Notes: generated by a model not told the origin, from the sequence alone. Positions 12,701 to 54,118 are shown, counted from the stretch's first letter. The stretch is 64,000 nucleotides of DNA from Telmatactis stephensoni (GCA_029948255.1 JALIZF010001503.1:1-64000), one strand, 5' to 3'. Numbers and translations: made by a program.

Positions 12701-15700
12701 TTTTTAGCTTTTGTTTATTGTTTTTGTTGTTGTTTTTTGTTGTTGCTGTAGAATTTTGTGGTGGTAGTTTAGTCATATGAGTGGAATATATGATAGGAAT
12801 TAATTGTTGTTTTGTTTTTTACATTTGTCTTGCATGTTGTTGTTGTTGCTGTAGACGTTTGTGTGGTAGTTTCGTCATATGAGTGTGATCACATGATCTA
12901 CAACCTCGTTCCCAGGCCCTTTTCTCTGACTCAAGATCCTAACCATTCAAAAATGGATTAATATAAGATATTCAAGAACGAGAATGCCGGGAATTTTATC
13001 TAGTACTAGTTATTTCTTATTTTGAAAAGCAGCGATATTTCTTACGGAAAAATGAACTACCTTTCCCAGATATGCATTGAGAGATCAGTATTTAGTAACA
13101 CTCACTCAATTTGCTCCATATTATGGCTGTGTCAAGAGCGTCTTATTTTAATCATTCAATTCATGGAATCTTTTGTTACAGACTTGTCAGCATCAAGTCT
13201 TTATAGACAGACATCTAGACATGATTTGTCAACTACCAGTAGTTTCGACAATTGAGATGTTCAGGAGGAACTTTTATCTCCATAGTGAGAGCGTCTTGCC
13301 TTGACAATCTTTATGTTAAATGATGAGGATTTATTGCCTGGAAGCTGGTTAATACTGTCCCACCAATTACGACGGCCGCTGACTTGATGTTGAACTTTAT
13401 TGGCATAAAAAGATTCAGTCAATTTCTTGCAGAAATTTCCTTGCGAACTTTCTTTTTATAGTGTTGACCAAAGATCTTTATCGCCATTATTGAAAGTCTT
13501 TAATTTTAATTTGTCGCTTGACGATTAGTGTTGAAATATTGATTTTATTCACCCCACACTTCGTACTTGAGACTATTCCCTTGAGATTATTTGACATTAT
13601 ATCAGAGGAAGTGAGACGTTTGTCGCGCTTTTTTGTTATTCATTTTTTGTGACTTTGACAGTAAAAGCCATTATGCAGTTAATCTTGTTATACCGTACAA
13701 GAATCGTGGTGATCCTAAATCCATTTATTATAAGTAATCGTTTTTAGCCTGATCTGAATCCTGAAGGTTCCAGCATCATATCAAGTCAACTATACAGAGA
13801 GAGAGAAGGATGGAAAGGAAAGGAAAGGAAAGGAAGGGAAAGGAAAGGAAAGGAAAGGAAGGGAAAGGAAAGGAAACGAAAGAGTAGGAAAGGAAAGGAA
13901 ACGAAAGAAAGGAAACGAAAGGAAAGCGGAAAGGACAGTGAAAGAAAAAGACTAAAAAAATTCTTACAATAGAGACGTCTTCATTGGTTTGTTACTCGTA
14001 TTATGCACAATGTGAATCGTTTTCTCGATTGGTTGTATTCATTGTATCCATCTTTTGTTTCCGGCATTTGAATGGCTTCAATTCAGTAGCGCGCTTCTAA
14101 ACGCATAGAAATGAGTGGATAATTTCGCTGAATGATTGACAGTTAATCAAACACAGGAAACCACTTAACACTTCGAGACGCTCTACTTCAGTAGCTTAAA
14201 AGCCCTCGCGTGTACAGATCCGGATAACAGAGGTATTGCACAGGAAAAATGATGAAACATTTCCCGGTGAGTTGAACTTTTGGTAGCACAAACATGACAC
14301 CTTAGCCGATCAATATTTCGAGTTAGGTGATACACAAATTTGTTTTCGTCGATGCCTCTTTTCAGTCTTTTGTGATTGTTGCTCCAAAGAAAAATATCAA
14401 TAGGTGATAATGAAGGGCCAGAGGGCGATCACTGATCGGGTTTTTAGAGTTAAAGTTCTAAATCTGTTCACTCTCGACCACTAATTTTTCAAATGCCAAG
14501 AAAACAGAGATCCCGAATATAATCCTCATTAACGTAAGGTTTTCTCTGTTATACTAAAACAACTATATAGCAATGAATTGTAAAAACAACGAGATATTTA
14601 TTTTGTTTTTAATTTTCTTTTTTTTGTCTACCAGGTCATGGCCGCGTTCAAGCGATGGCGAGCGAGATATAAACGTTACAAGCTTCAAATTCCTCCCCAG
14701 ATGCGAAATCGTATTATCTTGCATTATGGACTGTTTAAGATCACATGGGACTGGATAATCATGATATTTGTACTCTATACTGCAATCGAAGTGCCCTTCG
14801 TATCTGCCTTCATAATGACCCAAGCTCAGAGAAATAAGATGCTATGTAAGTCTATCTTGCTATCATAATGAAAATCACACAGTCTTTATCAGTGGTTGCA
14901 AAATATTTTTATGTAATTCGAATTTTAGGTACAATATGTACTCAAATTCAAAGACGTATAACTCTCTCTCTTTTTGCATCAATCAACCTTAAGGTTACAA
15001 TTGTAATTTTCTTTATAAAATAATACCATTATCAGTCAAAGTACAGTGCTTTCAATTTTTTGGCAGAATATTTTCATTTGGACTAAATGTCAAAAACCTA
15101 CCGATTAAAAACAGATTACTGGAAATTTTCAACAATATCCTCCGAGCAATATAACTTCCTCTGCTTTTTAATGTCACCAATTAATATTTCCTAATGTTTT
15201 GTCTTCTGATATTGTCACTGATTGGTTTTCCTTATGACTTTATTGTCAATTTTATTCTCGGTTTACCCCGACCATGTAAAACTCAAATGACATTTTGAAT
15301 AAGATATTCATTGAGTCGTATTTATGAATGTTTTGTTCGCCTAACTTCGTTTCCTTTCTTCCGCGAAGGCTGGAAGCAATAAATAAAGCAGTAGGGGTTT
15401 TTGGCTTTTCAAAACAGTTGGTAATTCTTGCCGGCTTTTTTACTGATTTTGTAGCCAATTCTCTTCAAAAGATTCTACATATATAATTAATATCATCTGA
15501 TATCTTCATATATTGTTCATATCACGTTAGATTAGGGAATGACTAAGTAAAATAAATGCCTGTTTTCGTGCGGACTTTTGTGGTGAAACCGCTTTTCACG
15601 GAGTCTCAGTCACTCAGAGCCACAAAGACAAAAACGTAGATCATACAAACTGATAGTAATTTGACTGCAGAATAGCATCAACACATTTAATTGTTATGTT

Positions 15701-18700
15701 GATAGGAGATAGGCTATTCTATCTGATCATACCTTAATTGCCGACACCTGCTTTGAATGTCATCAGTCTTATTGGTCAGCGGTCATCATAATAGGAGGAA
15801 AAGGAGGAAAAATCGAAATTCAGTTTAAAAGTAAAATTGATGATTAAGAATTTAACAAATAGATTTCATTTTTCCGTGCGTCTGTACTCTAATCGATGCA
15901 CAGATGACGTCAAAATGTGGTGAGAACAAAAAAGTACGCCACGAGACGAAGTCGAGTGGCGTGACCGTTGTTCTCACCACATTTTGACGTCTTCTGTGCA
16001 TCGATTAGAGTACAGACGCACGGAAAAATGGAATCTATCTGTTTTATATAATATTTATCGAAACATTCCAACCAATCAGAGCGCGCGTAAGATTCGATAA
16101 CGCCATCTATGTGTGTGTACTCTAATCACACATGGTTGTTCGACCAATCAGAGCGCGCGTAATATGCCAATTATTATATAAAAAGAAATCAATACAAAAA
16201 CTAGGGTATAAAAAAAGTTGAGCGAATCCTTCTAGACTCGAATTGGTAAGGTCCAATCGATGGCGTATTTTTCATGTACTTAATTGCTGCCGTGGGCATA
16301 ATTCAGAATTAAGTACGACAAAAATACGACAGGGCCTGTCGTGTTACACGGCATAGGAACGGCAACTGATTCACACGGCGTACGTTTGTAGTGCCGAACT
16401 AATTAAATGAATATTCCCGTAATCCAACTTTACAGCTATGTACGGTACTAGCAATTAAGTATATGGAAAATACGCCGTATGGAATGGGCCTAACCTTCAA
16501 TTTCCGACGCGATAGCCAAGCTGCTCTACTGTACAGCTGGGCTGAGTTCCTAAAAGCCCATTCATTTAATCCTACGATTAGCGCGAGCTTTCAGAAACCG
16601 GCAGGCCCCAGGCGCTGAATCTGGGCTTCCTGTGTATTAAGAGCCTCATCTGCTGTTAAGGGCCATCAAGCACTAATTGAAGATAATACCTTAAGATTAT
16701 CCTGGATTAAGCCTAATCAAACCATTACTGATCACCTATCTGTAACGGCAACTTTCAAATCCTGAAGATTTAATTTAAACAAAAACATTTTTTTCAAGTT
16801 TAAGTGCCTAAAGGGTAATTGGTGAGTTATCGTGTTAGCCAGTAGTAGCTGAGTTATTTTATGTTCAGTTTTATAGACGGAATGTTTAAATCGTAAAAAG
16901 GAATTAATTCTTCCTCCCCAAAAAAAACAAACAAATTTACACTCACATGTTTGCACACACCCAGTCAAATGCGTAATGTTGTAGTCTCCATTGTATGAAC
17001 ATATACATATAGGTTATTGGTCGACTAACCAGCTAATACAGCTGTGTATTTTTACGAGTCACGCTGTATTTTGGCGAACCTTTAGGCGAGCCAAAATGCA
17101 AGTGACAGTAAAAATTCACGGCTGTATTCCCTGGTTAATCGACCAATAACATATTCATTATACAATTCTGCAAAAATCAATACAAATGATGTCGTTTTTA
17201 TTGCCACTTTTGACTTTGATTAGCGCGCGGTTTTGCACCGGGAAGCCATTCAAATGTTACTAACCTAATACGGTCTCATATTTCTCGCGTTCTTGTGCAT
17301 ATTTCGTGCGTTCTTTTGAGAATTGTATAATAACGACATATATAATGAGATTCAGGAGGATCTTGCAAGTTGTAAATACACTTCATGAAAAGGGGAGGGG
17401 ATGGGGAAAGAAGGAGTATCCTTTAATGCTAAACGTAAACAAAACAATCATGAATGTTTTCTATCTTCACAGTTAACACTTCTGGTCATACGTTAGATAG
17501 AATGCTGAACCTTTACCCTAGTGCCTATCCTCTGCTCATCACAGACTTTTGTGTGGATGCGCTGTTTATGATCGATATTGTACTGAATTTTAGAACTACA
17601 TATGTCGAAGAGGGAGAGATTCTCGTCACGAAGCCTCTCAAGATAGCCATTTATTATATAAAGTCGTACTTTATAGTCGATTTAGTTGCAGCGATTCCAT
17701 GGGAACTACTTATAAACCCTAATAGTACTGATGTAAGTATTGTACTTCATTTAGATATGGTGGTTTGTGCGTCATATTTAATGATGATGATGACGATGAT
17801 GATGATGATGATGACGACGACGATGGTGGATTGTCGGACCGCTTTGAAGAGGCATTTTGTTTCTACACCGCTTAGCTTTAGCATTAGCTTTAAATATCTG
17901 TACAATTGAGCACAGGTGGAGAGAGGGGGTAAAGAGCGCACCATCGGTCTACTTGGACATAAGCTTCATTCTAAAGGAGCTATACCGACCAACATTGTTG
18001 ATTTAAGACACTTTTACTCCAATGAAACCCCCAGCTAGGGATGCGTGCCCATCTTAAATCCCGTGCACACTGCACTGCCACCACTTTTAGATTAAACCAA
18101 TAATGCGTCTTTTTATTTTTTAAAGAATACCACCCTCTTCAGTCTCCTCAAAACAGCAAGACTCCTACGGTTATTCCGAGCCGCGCGAAAGCTGGATCGT
18201 AACTACGAGTACATGACGTCACTGTTATTTTTAATGCTGATGTTTTTCATGCTGGTTGCTCATTGGTTGGCCTGTATCTGGTATATCATCGGTTTCACTG
18301 AAAATTTTGACGACCCAGATCCAAATACTGTTAAAATGTCTTGGTTGTATAAGCTTTCTGAAGAAAGCAATCAATATTTCAACCAATCAAATCCTATGCA
18401 GGGTCCACCTCTGACGTCACGATATGTGACGTCACTCTATTACGTCATGACTCTTTGTACTACTGTTGGATTTGGTAACGTGTCTGCAAATACTGATTAT
18501 GAAAAGCTCTTCACCATATGTGGAATGATACTAGGAGGTAAGCTTACTGATTTGGGTTACTGGTTTTAACTGGTTTTACTGGTTAGTCTGTCTGGTTTTA
18601 CTGGTTAGTCTGGTTTTACTTGTTAGTCTTGTTTTACTGGTTATACTACATTGAAAACTCAAAAAGACTTGAAAAGAGCGAAGGTTTTATTAAGCAAGCA

Positions 18701-21345
18701 TGCAACAGTGAGCCATTTCAATTTATCACTGCAAGAGTTATCACATTTGAATGATACCACGGTGGTTATATAATGTCATAAAAAAACAAGGAGTCCACTG
18801 ACGTAGGCTGCTGAGATTCCTACATAAATAGTGGACTGAAACAACATAGACGAATTTCTCAGAATTAGGGTAATTCGGGGCCAGTCTATAAAAACTTTCT
18901 AGTGAAAATCAAGTGTACGAACATTTAAGACGCCTTAGCTGCACTAAATAACAACTTTAAGTCATAAATTTGATCTTGTGGGCCTTGCTTTCAATCTGTT
19001 TCTTTTGCAAAACGAGATCTATGTGGTGATACAAATCTTTTTCTGTTCTTTCAGCTGTTATGTATGCTGGCATCTTCGGCAATGTGACCGCCATCATCCA
19101 TGGTCAATATTCAAGTAATTTTCGCTACAGGAAAGAAGCTATGGCAATCAATGAATTTATTCACTTTTTCAAGATCAGAAACCCACTGGCCAGGAGACTT
19201 CGAGAATATTCTAGGCACACATGGTCTCAAACCAAAGGAACCGACATGAATAAAGTAAGAAGCGCCAGTGGGGTAGTTAGTCGAATTGACGAGTGAAGTT
19301 TCTCCTCTCACTTCCTTTTCCTTTTCCTTGCTCTTGGCCCCTCCCCCACCCTCCTCTCAAATATTTTTACCCTCCTTTATCTCCGCTTTCACCTTTCCTC
19401 TTCCATTTCCCTTCCATTACCATTTCCCTTCCATTACCATTTCCCTTTACTTCCTCGCTGTTTCATTCCTTAAAGGACACTTGCAAACAGCTATTCTAAT
19501 GATCTAAGTAAAAGAATAAAACATCGTAAGGATACTGCATTGCATTTCGTTCTTGGCCTTTTAATTGTCTCCGCATGCGTCGATCTCCTCTCTTTCCTCC
19601 CCTCACCCCAAGACACGACTTCTTGTCATCTGACTTCTTTCGAATTCTTGTCATTCTTGTCAACTATCATTAGTCATTTGTACACTGAAGTCAATTCATG
19701 TCTGGTTCTTTTCATAGGTACTGACAAAATTTCCCGAGGGTCTACAATATGAAATTCATCTTCATATGCACCTCACTGTCCTATCTGACTCGTTCCTATT
19801 CGTGGATGCTGAAAGCAGCTGCCTCAGAAGTGTCTCTATGCGCATGCGTCGTCATCACCATCTACCTGGTCATTACATTCTGTACGAGGGCGATGAGGTG
19901 GACACATTCCATTTGATTAAGAGAGGAAAGATTGAGATGTTGATCGATGGAAACCCGCAGGGAAGAATGGGTAAGGAATTGTAATAATCATAAATAATAA
20001 TAATAATCAACACCACCACCACCAACAACAAAGTCGCTTTGAAAAGCCACGAGATGAATTTTGACCTGAGTGATTTCGATTTTGTTTAACTTTTCCTGAT
20101 ATGTTAGAGTGATTGCACTTAATCCGTGAAATTGTACTAACTAAATAATGAAAAAAGCATTATTAAACAATGGAAAACAAATGATTTTTTACTATTTAGT
20201 ACTATTTAGATTTTGTACTTTTTCACGGATTAAGTGCGATCACTCTATCGATACAAAATATGCCTTAGTTCTGGTCGTTCATTTTAGAGCGTTTTTCGAT
20301 TCTTAATTCATTAGCCTTCTCCACAGGATACTACTTCCTCCTGTGGGATTCCTGTGTAAATAGTGCGAATTAAGAAAGAAAACATGGAATTAATACAAGA
20401 GATATGGCTGCGGAGAAGACTGGATTCTTAATAAATTTGTTGTTGTTTTTAGTTGAGGGAGATGCGTTTGGAACAAGTCTAAGGCAAGCAGATTTGCGAA
20501 CTCAATCCGTCATCAGTCTTCGCGCTTCTACGTGTGTTGACTGTCACGTGATTAAGATCAAAGAATTGGACGACGTTTTGCACTCCTACCCAGCCACACG
20601 TGAGCGCATGCTCAGTTATATGGATGCCGCTGACCAGTGGCCTCTTGAAGAGGTATGCCAGATTGCTTGTAATATTAGCATTAGCATCATCATCATTATT
20701 ATTATCACTATTTTCATCATCATCATCATTATGATGATGATGATTACATTGATGTACGTTTAATAATATTTACAGAAAGGACCTGTTAATGGCGATGCGA
20801 CGCTCATCCAATCGCAAAGCGTGCCAACCCGAAAGCAGGTCGACTCCGAATCAAGACATTTCGTAAGTCAAACGTTCAGACTTCGGCCAATCTTCGGCTG
20901 CAAAAAGGGGGACAATTCCAGCATGACTATGGATACGCATGAAGAAGTAAAAAATGCACCTGAGTATACAACTCGTTCTCACACTCCTCGGTTTGTCAAT
21001 ATTACTGATCTAAGTACGATACGCCGTGAAAATGTTCAATCGGTAGAAGACGAAGTGGACAACGCCTCCGACGAAGATTCCAATATGGAAGGCTACGAAG
21101 TCGTAAAGAGCGACGAGCATGTTTTAACAGAAATTCAGCTTTCTTGTAGCGATTGTGAGACTGAGAAGAATCTACGCAAGAATATGCAAGAAAAAGTAAG
21201 AGAAATGTCGGATAATATTCAACGACTTGAAAACAAAGTAGACTTATTATTGAATGTCTTATCTAAACAAGGTAAAACAGTTGCCTTATCACCGGTTGAT
21301 AGTCCAACGACATTGAACAGTTGCTGTAAAACTACCAACGTTTAG
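9717..21345 (+). CDS. KCNH: ERG-type (KCNH) voltage-gated K+ channel
   Basis: A plasma-membrane K+ channel of the ether-a-go-go-related group. Exons: 9717-9785, 14635-14845, 17473-17732, 18126-18537, 19055-19254, 19718-19970, 20453-20652, 20776-21345. All phases join, giving 724 aa. S1 is at about 61-83, S2 113-138, S3 158-172, S4 186-203 (K189, R192, R195, R198, R201 every third residue), S5 210-232. The filter TTVGFGN is at 292-298, with the GFG typical of ERG rather than GYG. S6 carries MYAGIFGNV. A C-linker and cyclic-nucleotide-binding homology domain follow (about 335-520), then an acidic tail with a short coiled coil near the C-terminus. The start was chosen because ATG opens the exon right after a clean acceptor (TTTTTGCAG). 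No N-terminal PAS/eag domain was found, so the protein is shorter than vertebrate ERG; further 5' exons cannot be excluded. Family very sure; first exon moderately sure. Confidence 0.9.
12722..12900. repeat. Direct duplication, about 70-bp units
   Basis: TTGTTGTTGCTGTAGA, then a T/G-rich stretch and TTTCGTCATATGAGTG, appear twice: about 12730-12785 and 12838-12888. The first copy reads TTTAGTCATATGAGTG. An AT-rich spacer separates them. Confidence 0.6.
13797..13945. repeat. (GGAAA)n microsatellite
   Basis: A purine-only run built from AGGAAAGG units with point variants (GGGAAA, GGAAACGAAA), inside KCNH intron 1. Confidence 0.9.
15854..16045. repeat. Near-perfect hairpin element with CRE-like site
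   Basis: An inverted repeat of about 190 bp. TTTTCCGTGCGTCTGTACTC, then AATCGATGCACAGATGACG and ATGTGGTGAGAACAA, are mirrored almost perfectly on the right. The loop contains CCACGAGACGAAGTCGAGTGG, itself a small palindrome. Very similar arms recur at 54225-54495. It lies in a KCNH intron and is followed at 16075-16165 by two copies of AATCAGAGCGCGCGTAA. Confidence 0.85.
17009..17345 (+). repeat. Interspersed repeat, copy 1
   Basis: This segment (TTATTGGTCGACTAACCAGC ... GAATTGTATAATAACGACAT) recurs in inverse orientation at 33415-33715. The first part is itself a foldback, with GTTATTGGTCG at one end and CGACCAATAAC at the other. It sits just upstream of the KCNH S2-S3 exon. Confidence 0.8.
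17784..17825. repeat. (ATG)n microsatellite
   Basis: An imperfect ATG/ACG triplet repeat in the KCNH intron after the S2-S3 exon. It keeps a reading frame open past the donor at 17733, but the GTAAGT donor and the in-frame junction to 18126 show it is intronic. Confidence 0.85.
17908..18000 (+). repeat. SINE family B fragment
   Basis: A truncated body matching the SINE at 5262-5508 and 28473-28655: GAGAGAGGGGGTAAAGAGC, GCACCATCGG and the region around CTTCATTCTAAAGG. The tRNA-like head is absent. Confidence 0.5.
18126..18537 (+). CDS. KCNH: KCNH exon 4: S4, S5, pore and start of S6
   Basis: This exon carries the voltage sensor (LLKTARLLRLFRAARK), S5 (MLVAHWLACIWYIIG), a short extracellular turret, the pore helix and the filter (CTTVGFGNVSANT), and enters S6. 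S4 is nearly identical in style to vertebrate ERG. The boundaries TTTTTAAAG and GTAAGC give phase 0 to 1. By alignment to hERG numbering, S624 is replaced by T while S631 is kept. The DNA also holds three TGACGTCA palindromes. Confidence 0.92.
20105..20247. repeat. TA-flanked hairpin MITE (GAGTG ends)
   Basis: Terminal inverted repeats GAGTGATTGCACTTAATCCG and the complement of CGGATTAAGTGCGATCACTC are bounded on both sides by TA, the expected target-site duplication. The loop is AT-rich. It belongs with 34789-34937, 37374-37620 and 49333-49506, which share the TA-GAGTSRTTT-like ends. Inserted in the KCNH intron between the two CNBD exons. Confidence 0.8.
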
Positions 21346-22710
21346 AATTTGCACTGAGATTTGCTTGCATAAGTAATTATAATTTGCGTGATGATGTTGC
21401 GGTAATTCAGTCTGGTACTCCCTGCAATGTACTGCACTTACTGTAGAACTGAATAGGTGCAAATTCTACTTAATTGGAACTTGCGCGCGCCAATAGTTTG
21501 GAATATCCTCAGGTTACGCGGCAAGTTGGAGATATAAAATGTCATTAACTTATAAAGGGATTTCACAGCAGACACCTTTGTGGTCAAAATAATAGGGCTT
21601 TTCTATCAAGAGAAATAATTTTTTTTGTCTTTCAAAAATCTTCCATTGTTTTTGCCCACAAAGGTCTTGAAATCCCTCTACAAGATAACGCCGCTGCGGC
21701 ATCGATCTATATGCATTTAAGACGGGAACTCATGTTTGTATAAACTAACTTCACCAGTCGCCTATGCAACGTTCCAATTGTGGACGTCAAGTTTTTCCTA
21801 AACTGTGGCAATACAACTGCGCATGCGCAAGTTTTTGCGGGCTTACGCGCGTCCGCGTCTTTACCACAGGAATACCAAGCAATATTTTTAGAATTTTTAT
21901 CAATAGATTTTTCCATATCATTTCTTAGAGCTGAATTTTGAGCATTGGCGCAAACAGGGAAGTACTTGGTGCAAAAGGCAGACAACAGAATACACTACAA
22001 TGTCCTCAAACTGATAGTTTTTGGGACTATATTTGGCTTCTATGGCTTAGTTGTCGCCAGTAAAGTACACAGACAAATGTTTTTATCGGGATCGTTTCAT
22101 AAATCGCGCAGTACATTTTGCCATGGTGTATCCTGTATGTCTGATGAATTTTTTCGATTGTTTTTGACTGTTAAAAACTCTTCTAAAGAATGATTGTTAA
22201 GCTACATAGAAATCTTTTCTGTCCTCTTGCATTTTATATCCAAATGATTACAATTGTAGGCTAGGCAAGCTGCCTGGCGATAACTCTTGACCGGTATCCC
22301 TGTGTCTAATTAGCACAGGAGGCCCAAACATAAAATGGAATTTATGATGGCGAGGCTACGGAAAATTATTCCTCTATCAAGCGACACAACCATTGAATTA
22401 AACGACCGATTTTTCGAGTACTAAGGGTGGTTGCCTATGTAAGAATGTCTAGTCCATCTATCCAATCGCAATGTAGTCCAATCATGTTGGGTTTTCTGAA
22501 CAACATGTTGGATATGATTAGACGTACATCAAATATTTGTTTTACTCAATGGCTGTATTTATCAACTTGTATATGAAAAGAGTTGAAATTTCCTCTATAA
22601 TGATAAATAGAACGATATGATGTGCTCAACTATGATGTGAACGTGAAATGAAACATTTTATATTCATAAAAAAGAAAGATGGCGTAATGAAAGTAAACTG
22701 ACATAAAAGA

Positions 22711-22826
22711 AGAGTCTAGCCTCCTCCGCAGGCAACTCCTTATTATTCCTCCTTGGGCTTCCTTTGTAACGGTTATTTGACCGAGCGGAGAACAGTGATG
22801 CCTGCGGAGGAGGCTAAGAAGAGTCA
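22711..22826. repeat. Hairpin MITE
   Basis: The ends TAGCCTCCTCCGCAGGC and GCCTGCGGAGGAGGCTA are perfect inverted repeats about 70 bp apart, with further imperfect pairing inside. No coding capacity. Confidence 0.75.
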
Positions 22827-23043
22827 ATTCGGAGATATTTTTGTATCTAGATCGAAGTTTGTGTTTTCACGCAAAGCTGTTTTGGGGAGTGAAGCGTTGC
22901 GTGACGACAAACTGCGATTGCTTGGGAGACTATGCAGGAATTGTTTTTGCTTTGAGATGGTTTTGTCAGCAAATTTCCTTGCAAGACAGCTTTCGCACAT
23001 CAGAGTATTAATTCTTTGTATATCCTGGATTAGAGAGACCGCT

Positions 23044-23109
23044 ATATTCCCTCAAGTAAGCAGGTCTGTGAGCAGTTACTCAAGTAAGCAGGTCTGTGAG
23101 CAGTTACTC
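23044..23109. repeat. Tandem duplication, 29-bp unit x2
   Basis: CAAGTAAGCAGGTCTGTGAG followed by CAGTTACT occurs twice in direct succession. Confidence 0.85.
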
Positions 23110-23504
23110 GCCACTCCACTCCCCCAGGGGAGACCATTCCCCCCTTCGGGGAGGGGTAATTTAACAACTTTACACAGACTAGGAAAGTTGCCTTTATGGC
23201 AAAGCCGGTGCATGTATTTATTAATTGGACCATTTAGTAATAAACAAACACATTCACATCAATATAAGCGATCGCATGAACGATTTATAGACCTCTTAAA
23301 TTTCACTTATTAATATTTATATCTTGCTAAATGTTAAATTAAAGAATTAAAATTAACTCTTTGGTTTGTGCCTTTGGGTCGACGAGACAATCAGGGCTGA
23401 TTTACAACCATGTAGGGGTCGGTTGGGTCAATATCCTTGACATAGCTTTACGTGAGGGAGGGGGTCGGGGAACATAAAAATAAAATAGTCATTTATTCAT
23501 TTGT

Positions 23505-23790
23505 TTAAGCAGGCTTGGCTAATTGGCAACCATTCGGCTGATGTGGGCCTGCTGTCACTCACACACACTACCACTACATTGACTGTTTTCAGCATACAAC
23601 TCTCAACTCACATGGTTGATTTTTACGGAGGGAGGAAAACCGGAGAACCCGGAGAAAAACTCTCGTAGCAAGGGAGAGAACAACACATCAAAAATATTTA
23701 GTCGGGAGTCGGGAGTCGGGACTAGTCGAACTCAGATCACAGCGGTGAGAGGCGAGTGGCTTAACCACTACGCAAACCGTGAAGTTCCTT
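23505..23790 (-). repeat. tRNA-derived SINE (family A)
   Basis: On the minus strand a tRNA-like head (GTAGTGGTTAAGCCACTCGC ... GAGTTCGA) precedes a body with TTCTCCGGTTTTCCTCC and GTCAATGTAGTGGTAGTG. The same body occurs at 38941-39240 (+), 47552-47720 (-) and, partially, 29743-29810 (+). Confidence 0.75.
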
Positions 23791-25136
23791 GACAAGGCTT
23801 TACGGGGGCGGGGAGAGGAGAAGTTGACTGACTGTATCCATTTGGTTTGGAACTAATGTTAGCCAGATGTCTAATCAATGAAAATTTCTTAAAAGACATA
23901 ATTAAACCTTCCTTCCTTCCTGTCTCGCTGCACCCTCATCACCGGCCACAGCCAATTATACGCCGAAATATGGATCATGCAACCAGCAGTTATAAGGAAT
24001 TATCAGGTTCAGTCAAAACTTAGCAATTGGTGACACTGATATGAGTCTTCAGGGCAATTTCCCTATTTCAAATTAGGCTAATATCTCCCCATTAATTTTT
24101 TTGTAATCCGCCTAGTTCCTTCCTAGCCAACTTTTCTGCCTTGGGGTCATCCCCGACGGGGTACTAGTGCAACTTTTCCATATCCGCCCGGACGTTCAAC
24201 TCCATACCCTTTTATATCCAAATTTTAACAAAAAAGATACCCCTTTTACACACCAAAAAAACGGATAACCCTCTAAAGTCTATTAAGGAGCGTGTATTCA
24301 AGACAACGCCACAGTTGCTGTCGTGCTCACATTTAAACATTTCTATAGTAGTTCAAACTATCATTTCATGTGCGCGTTCAGCTTTAATGATGCTCTTCAC
24401 TTAAAATTCTTTTCCTATGCCCAAAGTTGCGAATTTCCCTATCCCTTTCAATACATAAAATCGGAAATTTCCTACCTCTAGCCTAAACGGTAACCCTTTC
24501 GGGCGGAGCATCCCTGTATAGTCCATTATAGGGTTCCCCCTCCCCCCTCCACCGAGAGCCAATTCGTTAAATGTTGACCAGTATTACGCCATGACAGGCG
24601 TCCCAGCCTGTCTGTAGTGATTACAATATAAAAGGGGTTTTAAGCTAGTGAAAGACATGTCTCGAAGCAATGAATCACGAATTGCGTTCACAGTGTCATG
24701 GCGAGTGTTTTTGGCACTTGTTCATACTGACTCAAACTTTACTGATAATTGAAAACTGATCAAATCGAGATGGCCTCATGCTTTGAGTTTGTAAAAACAG
24801 TAAATGTGTTAACTTAGTTATCACTCGGTCAGTACAACCCCACCCCGGATGGCTATTGGGTGTGGTTTCTTTTAGCTTCATTTCCTCATAGATATATGCT
24901 CTCTTGTCATGCTTGTACTCACCCTGATCGATATGTGAGTTGACATGGATCCTAATCAGAGGCCTCGGATTACGTTACGTTGAAAAACAAGCATTACGAG
25001 CTCATATTTCTCGCATTTGCCATGAACATCTTAACCTCGGAGACAGCACACGTAGAAAGAATTCCATCGGCATAATTCAAGACTATCCTCTTTTGGATTG
25101 TGAGATCTGCTTCTATAAAGCCAGTAAAGCCTTAAT

Positions 25137-53767
<28,631 letters not shown>

Positions 53768-54118
53768 ACGCTAATCTAACGACACCAATTTTTTTTCTCA
53801 AACATCTTTTACATAAAGGTACTTCAAATCGCCTCGTACCTTTTTGTAAATTTATTTTCTAAGACGGATTTATTATCTATTAGCCAATGCATTTGAAATT
53901 CAGAAGGCTTGCTTTGACCAATCAAGATACGAGACGCTTAAAACTTTATACAGAACGTGTAGTAAGATATTTCGTTTGGTTGTTCCCTAAGATAACAACA
54001 CTTGTCCTGCAGTCCACAGCAACTAGCTACTTTGTCAGACCGACTGATTTTCCATGAGGTTTTATCTATATCTATTAATAACATGTAATAACGAATTTGT
54101 TGATAAGTTAAAAACTAA

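Larger units (their letters stand above)
9786..14634 (+). other. KCNH intron 1 (4.8 kb)
   Basis: A large intron with no other coding exon recognised. It holds a duplicated segment at 12722-12900, a GGAAA simple repeat at 13797-13945, and otherwise AT-rich unique-looking DNA. Short open frames do not resemble proteins. Confidence 0.6.
21346..25136. other. Intergenic region between KCNH and fibulin genes
   Basis: No gene was recognised. It contains the KCNH 3' UTR of unknown length, a hairpin element (22711-22826), a tandem duplication (23044-23109), a SINE of family A on the minus strand (23505-23790), a repeat-like GC-richer patch (about 24120-24560) and presumably the fibulin promoter near 24600-25130. 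I could not place a TATA box or a poly(A) signal with confidence. Confidence 0.6.

Noticed and set aside
17454..17909. Start of a separate protein at 17454
   Set aside because: The ATG lies in intron sequence before the acceptor at 17472, and the frame runs past the GTAAGT donor into an ATG microsatellite; it is exon 3 of KCNH.
22753..23313. 186-aa open frame, plus strand
   Set aside because: It covers a hairpin element and a 29-bp tandem duplication, and shows no protein resemblance; probably chance.
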